Shown piece by piece: positions 60,073-64,000 of a stretch of DNA of 64,000 bases (position 1 is its first letter; the number at the start of each line of letters is the position of its first letter). The notes beneath the pieces are model-generated. The model did not search any database. It was not told the origin of the DNA and was given only the letters and a program-made list of their open reading frames with translations. Both the position numbers and the translations under genes were made by a program. Source of the DNA: Oerskovia paurometabola (lineage in GTDB: Bacteria > Actinomycetota > Actinomycetes > Actinomycetales > Cellulomonadaceae); the NCBI RefSeq assembly GCF_016907365.1, contig NZ_JAFBBV010000001.1:2356001-2420000 (forward strand), written 5' to 3'.

Positions 60073-60603
60073 TCAACGTTCTACGTACTCTCCGGCGCGC
60101 GCCCCCGCGCTCCGCTCGCGGTCCAGAGCGGTCTGGAGGATGATAACCGCCGCCGCCTGGTCGACGACAGAGCGCTGCTTGCGCCCGGCGCGCCCCGAGG
60201 CCCGCAGCGCCTGGTGGGCGCTCACGGTCGTCATGCGTTCGTCGACGAGGTGCACCGGGACCGGTGCGACGGCACGTGCCACCAGTCCAGCGTACGCACG
60301 TGCGGACGCGGTGGCGGCACCTTCCGCGCCGGAAAGGTGCCGAGGAAGCCCGATGTACACCACACGTGCACCCCGTTCCTCCACTTCGGACGCGATCCGC
60401 GCGACGTCTGCCGGGAACGTGCCCGACGGCGTGTCGGGGCCGGAGGGGGCGGTCTTCATGTCCCGTGGCAGGGTCTCGACGGGGGTCGCGATGAGGCCGT
60501 CAGGGTCGCTTGCGGCGAGCCCGACACGCACGCTGCCCACGTCGACGCCCAGGCGGGCACCCCTCGGGAGAGGGGTGCCCGCCTGGTGGTCGTCGATCGT
60601 CAT
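60073..60603 (-). CDS. ruvX: Holliday junction resolvase-like protein RuvX/YqgF
   Basis: A 176-residue RNase H-fold nuclease-like protein implicated in rRNA processing and recombination. The metal-binding Asp21 is in LGVDVGSVRVGLA; YIGLPRHLSGAEGA, HLVDERMTTVSA and DQAAAVIILQTAL hold the others. A Pro/Ser/Gly insert of about 13 residues sits around position 52-65. ATG 60603 has no Shine-Dalgarno. A 15-bp perfect inverted repeat lies within its codons 7-18. It follows alaS, as in many bacteria. Confidence 0.93.
   Translation of the reverse strand: MTIDDHQAGTPLPRGARLGVDVGSVRVGLAASDPDGLIATPVETLPRDMKTAPSGPDTPSGTFPADVARIASEVEERGARVVYIGLPRHLSGAEGAATASARAYAGLVARAVAPVPVHLVDERMTTVSAHQALRASGRAGRKQRSVVDQAAAVIILQTALDRERSAGARAGEYVER
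60551..60584 (-). terminator. 15-bp hairpin inside the ruvX 5' coding region
   Basis: AGGCGGGCACCCCTC (60551-60565) and GAGGGGTGCCCGCCT (60570-60584) pair perfectly around a GGGA loop. It is 30-65 bases beyond the alaS stop but inside ruvX. As RNA it has the strength of the intrinsic terminators in this window. It may terminate alaS transcripts, or restrict ruvX-mltG-aroE expression. Confidence 0.6.
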
Positions 60604-60614
60604 CGGGTGCGCGC

Positions 60615-63308
60615 TCAGAGTGCCGAGGCGACGTCGTCGCGGATGCCCGCGAGAGCCGCCGGGAGGGCGGACACGTCGGTGCCGCCGCCCTGGGCCATGT
60701 CGTCCTTGCCGCCACCGCCGCCGCCGAGCACGCCCGACGCCTTCTTCGCGAGCGCGCCCGCGCGCAGTCCCGCCTCACGAGCGGGTGCGTTGGTCACGAT
60801 CACGACCTGCGGACGCTCCTTGCTGACGCCGGCGATCGCGACGACGCTCGGGGCCGAGTCCGCGAGACGGCCGCGCACGTCGAGCGCGAGGGCGCGCAGG
60901 TCGTCGGCCGAGGCCACCTCACCCGCGTCGTGCACCACGACTCGCACGGTCCCGACGGTCTCCGCGGCGGCCGCGAGGTTCGCGGCGGACGCGAGGAGCT
61001 GTGCCTGGCGCAGCGCCGCGAGCTCCTTCTCGGCGTCGCGCAGGCGCGCCACGAGCGAGCCCACCCGGTCCGGCAGCTCCTCGGTGCGCACGTTCAGCAG
61101 GCCCGTGAGCTGCCCGACCAGGGCGTGCTCCTTGGCCTGGAAGCCGTAGGCACCGTCGCCGACGAGCGCGTCGACGCGGCGCACGCCGGAGCCGATCGAG
61201 GACTCGCCGAGCAGCGTGACCAGGCCGAGCTGCCCGGACTGCTTGACGTGCGTGCCCGCGCACAGCTCGCGCGACCAGTCGCCACCGATCGAGACCACGC
61301 GCACCTGGTCGCCGTACTTCTCGCCGAACAGCGCCATGGCGCCCAGGGCGCGGGCCTCCGCGATGGGCATGACCTTGTCCGTGACCTCGAGGTTCTCGGC
61401 GAGCTGGGTGTTGACCCGCTCCTCGACCTCGGACAGCACGCCCGCCGGCACCGCGCTCGAGGCGCGGAAGTCGAAGCGGATGCGGCTCGGCGCGTTCTCC
61501 GAACCGGCCTGCGTCGCGTCCTTGCCCAGGGCCTCCTGGATGGACTTGTGGATCATGTGCGTCGCGGTGTGGGCGCGGCTGATCGCCTTGCGGCGCGCCG
61601 TGTCGATCTGCGCGGTGCCGGGGTCCCCCAGCGCCACGACGCCCTCGACGAGGCGTCCACGGTGGACCGAGAAGCCCTTGATGGGGCGCTGCACGTCGTC
61701 GACCTCGATGGTCGCGCCGCCGTCGAGCACGATCGTCCCGTGGTCGGCGAGCTGGCCACCGGCCTCGGCGTAGAACGGCGTGCGGTCGAGCACGACCTCG
61801 ACGTCGGCCGGGGCCGTCGCGGCCGGGGAGGGCACGCCGTCGACCAGGAGGCCCACGACGTTGACGGACGCCGTGGCGTCCGTGTAGCCCAGGAACTCGA
61901 CCGGGCGGGCGAGCTCGCTCTGCAGGGCCTCGTAGGCCGCGGTGTCGACGCCGCCCGTGCGCTTGGCGAGCGCGTCGGCGCGCGCACGGGTGCGCTGCTC
62001 CTGCATGAGGGCGCGGAACGCCTTCTCGTCGACCTGGACGCCCTGCTCGGCGGCCATCTCGAGGGTCAGGTCGATCGGGAAGCCGTACGTGTCGTGCAGG
62101 GCGAAGGCCTGGTCGCCGGGCAGCACGGGCGTGCCGCCTGCCCCGGCCGTGGTCTTGGCGGCCGCGACCGCGGTGTCCAGGATCGTGGTGCCCGAGGTCA
62201 GGGTGCGACGGAACGCCTCCTCCTCGGCGTAGGCGATCTGGGAGATGCGCTCGAAGTCGGCGCCGACCTCCGGGTAGGAGGCCTGCATGGCGTCGCGCGA
62301 GACGGGGAACAGCTGGGGCAGCGAGGGGTCCTCGACGCCCAGCAGGCGCATGGCGCGCACCGAGCGGCGCAGCAGCCGGCGCAGGACGTAGCCGCGGCCC
62401 TCGTTCGAGGGGCGCACGCCGTCGCTGATGATCATGAGGGCCGAGCGGACGTGGTCGGCGACCACGCGCATGCGCACGTCGTCGTCGGTGTCCGCGCCGT
62501 AGCGCTTGCCCGAGAGCTCCTGGGCTGCCGCGATGACGGGGAAGACCTCGTCGATCTCGTACATGTTGTCGACGCCCTGCAGGACGAACGCGACGCGCTC
62601 GAGCCCCATGCCGGTGTCGATGTTCTTCTTCGTGAGCTCGCCCAGGATGGGGAAGGACTCCTTGGTCCCGCCGTCGCCGCGCTCGTACTGCATGAAGACG
62701 AGGTTCCAGATCTCCAGGAACCGGTCACCCGCGAGGTCGACCGCGGGGCCGCCGTCGGGGCCGTACGCCGGGCCGCGGTCGAAGAAGATCTCCGAGCAGG
62801 GACCGGCAGGCCCGCGGGCACCCGTGGACCAGTAGTTGGGTCCCATACCGAGGCCTTGGATGCGCTCGTCCGGCAGCCCCGCGATCTTCTTCCAGAGCTG
62901 GCGCGCCTCGTCGTCCTCGTGGAAGACGGTGACCCAGATCTTGTCCTCGGGGATGCCGTACCCGCCGTCGTCCTGCGACCGCGTGATGAGGTCCCAGGCG
63001 TAGGTGATCGCGCCTTCCTTGAAGTAGTCCCCGAACGAGAAGTTGCCGTTCATCTGGAAGAACGTGCCGTGGCGCGTGGTCTTGCCCACGTCGTCGATGT
63101 CGAGGGTGCGCACGCACTTCTGCACGCTCGTCGCACGGGCCCACGGCGCCGTCTGCTCGCCCGTCATGTACGGGATGAACGGCACCATGCCCGCGATCGT
63201 GAACAGGGTCGAGGGGTCCGGCGAGATGAGCGACGCCGAGGGCACGACGGTGTGGTCCTGGGCGGCGAAGTAGTCGAGCCAACGCTTGCGGATCTCGGCG
63301 GTACGCAT
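60615..63308 (-). CDS. alaS: alanyl-tRNA synthetase
   Basis: An 897-residue class II synthetase. The catalytic domain has ATSVQKCVRTLDIDDVGKTT, GNFSFGDYFKEGAI and GMGLERVAFVLQGV. The editing domain has the zinc motif HTATHMIH and the C-terminal CAGTHVKQSG. A coiled coil and the C-Ala domain with LGGGGGGKDDMAQGGG follow. Normal length. ATG 63308 has GAAGGAC upstream and gives MRTAEIRKRWLDYF. A hairpin and a GAACA-N4-TGTTC palindrome lie in the leader. Confidence 0.97.
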   Translation of the reverse strand: MRTAEIRKRWLDYFAAQDHTVVPSASLISPDPSTLFTIAGMVPFIPYMTGEQTAPWARATSVQKCVRTLDIDDVGKTTRHGTFFQMNGNFSFGDYFKEGAITYAWDLITRSQDDGGYGIPEDKIWVTVFHEDDEARQLWKKIAGLPDERIQGLGMGPNYWSTGARGPAGPCSEIFFDRGPAYGPDGGPAVDLAGDRFLEIWNLVFMQYERGDGGTKESFPILGELTKKNIDTGMGLERVAFVLQGVDNMYEIDEVFPVIAAAQELSGKRYGADTDDDVRMRVVADHVRSALMIISDGVRPSNEGRGYVLRRLLRRSVRAMRLLGVEDPSLPQLFPVSRDAMQASYPEVGADFERISQIAYAEEEAFRRTLTSGTTILDTAVAAAKTTAGAGGTPVLPGDQAFALHDTYGFPIDLTLEMAAEQGVQVDEKAFRALMQEQRTRARADALAKRTGGVDTAAYEALQSELARPVEFLGYTDATASVNVVGLLVDGVPSPAATAPADVEVVLDRTPFYAEAGGQLADHGTIVLDGGATIEVDDVQRPIKGFSVHRGRLVEGVVALGDPGTAQIDTARRKAISRAHTATHMIHKSIQEALGKDATQAGSENAPSRIRFDFRASSAVPAGVLSEVEERVNTQLAENLEVTDKVMPIAEARALGAMALFGEKYGDQVRVVSIGGDWSRELCAGTHVKQSGQLGLVTLLGESSIGSGVRRVDALVGDGAYGFQAKEHALVGQLTGLLNVRTEELPDRVGSLVARLRDAEKELAALRQAQLLASAANLAAAAETVGTVRVVVHDAGEVASADDLRALALDVRGRLADSAPSVVAIAGVSKERPQVVIVTNAPAREAGLRAGALAKKASGVLGGGGGGKDDMAQGGGTDVSALPAALAGIRDDVASAL

Positions 63309-63394
63309 GATGTCCTTCGGAAGTCGGTGATGGAACGGCCCGGGGCACGCCGCAGGGGCGGGCGACACCGGCTAGAACAAGTATGTTCCCGACG

Positions 63395-63441
63395 TGCTTC
63401 CCTCCCGTCCCGCGACGCAGGTCGCGCGGCGGGGGGAAGCA
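63395..63441 (-). terminator. hairpin between the DUF6167-type gene and alaS
   Basis: TGCTTCCC (63395-63402) pairs with GGGAAGCA (63434-63441), and GCGAC / GTCGC closes an inner stem around GCAG. It is 15 bases past the upstream gene's stop and 87 bases before alaS, so it is a terminator or part of an alaS leader structure. Confidence 0.6.
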
Positions 63442-63456
63442 GGCTCGGTGGGTGGA

Positions 63457-63795
63457 TCAGTAGAACGAGTACCCGAGGAGGTCCTCGTCGTCGGCGCCGG
63501 GTTCCCCCGCCCGCTCGCGGCGCGCAGCACGGGCCGCGCGCACGTCGTCGGGGTCCGGCTGGCCCTCGGCGAGCAGGGACGCGAGCAGCTCGGCCTCACG
63601 CGCGTCGCGCGCGGTGCGGAACTCCTCCCGGAAGGTCCGGGCGAAGCTCGTGGCCTTCTCCCCGATCGAGTTGACCTGGTCGGTGGCCTGGTCCACGAGC
63701 GAGGCGGGCGCGTAGCGCGCGACCACCTGCCGTCCCTTGACGACGACGACCACGGTGATCGCGACGCCGACGCCGACCCAGAAGACCCGACGCAT
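63457..63795 (-). CDS. DUF6167-like membrane protein
   Basis: A 112-residue protein with one N-terminal membrane span (about 3-20, VFWVGVGVAITVVVVV), KGRQVVARYAPASLVD, a helix with SIGEKATSFARTFREEFRTA, and an acidic tail ending DDEDLLGYSFY. Proteins like this sit between a DUF948 gene and alaS in many actinobacteria; the function is unknown. ATG 63795 overlaps the DUF948 gene stop (TGATG). Confidence 0.7.
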   Translation of the reverse strand: MRRVFWVGVGVAITVVVVVKGRQVVARYAPASLVDQATDQVNSIGEKATSFARTFREEFRTARDAREAELLASLLAEGQPDPDDVRAARAARRERAGEPGADDEDLLGYSFY

Positions 63796-64000
63796 CAGCG
63801 ACCGGTCCGAGGTCCGGAGCCCGAACGGCCCGAGGCCCGCGCGAACGCCTGGCGCACGCCGTACGTGAACGCCGCGACCTTGACCAGCGGCGCACCGAAG
63901 GTCGCCGCGTACAGCCCCGTGAGGGCCGAGACGTTCTCGCTGACCTGCGCGGCCGACGTCGTGATCGTGTCGACCTTCACGAGCTGGCTGTTGGTCGTCG
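63795..64000 (-). CDS. DUF948-type protein, C-terminal part (cut by window end)
   Basis: The reading frame is open to the right edge, so the 5' end lies outside. The visible 67 residues read TTNSQLVKVDTITTSAAQVS, then ENVSALTGLYAATFGAPLVK and a basic Arg/Ser/Gly tail. This matches the end of DUF948 proteins, single-span membrane proteins with a coiled region. An internal ATG/GTG near 63980 is unlikely to be the real start. Confidence 0.65.
   Translation of the reverse strand, partial: TTNSQLVKVDTITTSAAQVSENVSALTGLYAATFGAPLVKVAAFTYGVRQAFARASGRSGSGPRTGR

Noticed and set aside
63375..63388. SOS (LexA) box before alaS
   Set aside because: The half-sites GAAC and GTTC are separated by 6 bases rather than the 4 of the actinobacterial and Bacillus LexA box, and alaS is not an SOS gene.

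Overview
The window is about 64 kb of very GC-rich DNA. It has dense, mostly overlapping operons, many GTG starts and GC-rich hairpin terminators that lack long U-tracts. Gene content and order point to an actinobacterium. Examples are pgsA-DUF881-Sbp-DUF881-GarA/OdhI-FtsR-DUF151-MerR, pyrR-pyrB-pyrC-PH-carA-carB-pyrF, mihF-gmk-rpoZ-coaBC-metK-priA, a helicase-dead PriA, long-form HisG and mycobacterial-type PyrF. I would place it in Micrococcales, near Cellulomonadaceae or Promicromonosporaceae. That placement is inference from gene content only.

Left end (1-6.3 kb): a loosely packed accessory-like stretch. It holds a DUF1905 protein, a patatin-like phospholipase with a possible leader peptide, a DUF1801 protein, a broken small gene, and what looks like the chromosome-dimer resolution site dif (3001-3028). 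About 0.7 kb beyond dif are a solitary Xer-like tyrosine recombinase and then a cardiolipin-synthase-like PLD protein. From 6.24 kb rightwards nearly all genes lie on the minus strand, as expected for a replichore leading into a terminus at about 3 kb.

6.2-20 kb: an MBL-fold hydrolase, pyruvate carboxylase, then the GarA/FtsR regulatory block and the pgsA/DUF881/Sbp membrane block. A plus-strand DEAD-box RNA helicase with a long leader follows.

20-38 kb: a PH-domain membrane protein, hisG and hisE, then a complete riboflavin operon (ribD-ribE-ribBA-ribH) under an FMN riboswitch. Next come rpe and a long housekeeping run (mihF, gmk, rpoZ, coaBC, metK, priA, a HAD hydrolase, fmt, rsmB), followed by a tyrosine phosphatase.

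37.7-47 kb: the complete de novo pyrimidine operon from pyrR to pyrF (without pyrD). An apparent PyrR-binding RNA hairpin abuts the pyrR Shine-Dalgarno sequence, and a 20-bp terminator follows pyrF.

47-64 kb: efp-nusB, a SatD-type regulator with a membrane partner behind TTGAT-type inverted repeats, and aroQ. A small lipid/transport cluster (MFS, alpha/beta hydrolase, GDPD) comes next. The shikimate and cell-wall block aroB-aroK-aroC, a lone prepilin peptidase, and aroE-mltG-ruvX-alaS follow, with two small membrane proteins at the right edge. The last gene is cut by the window end. I see no rRNA, tRNA, CRISPR array or insertion sequence.
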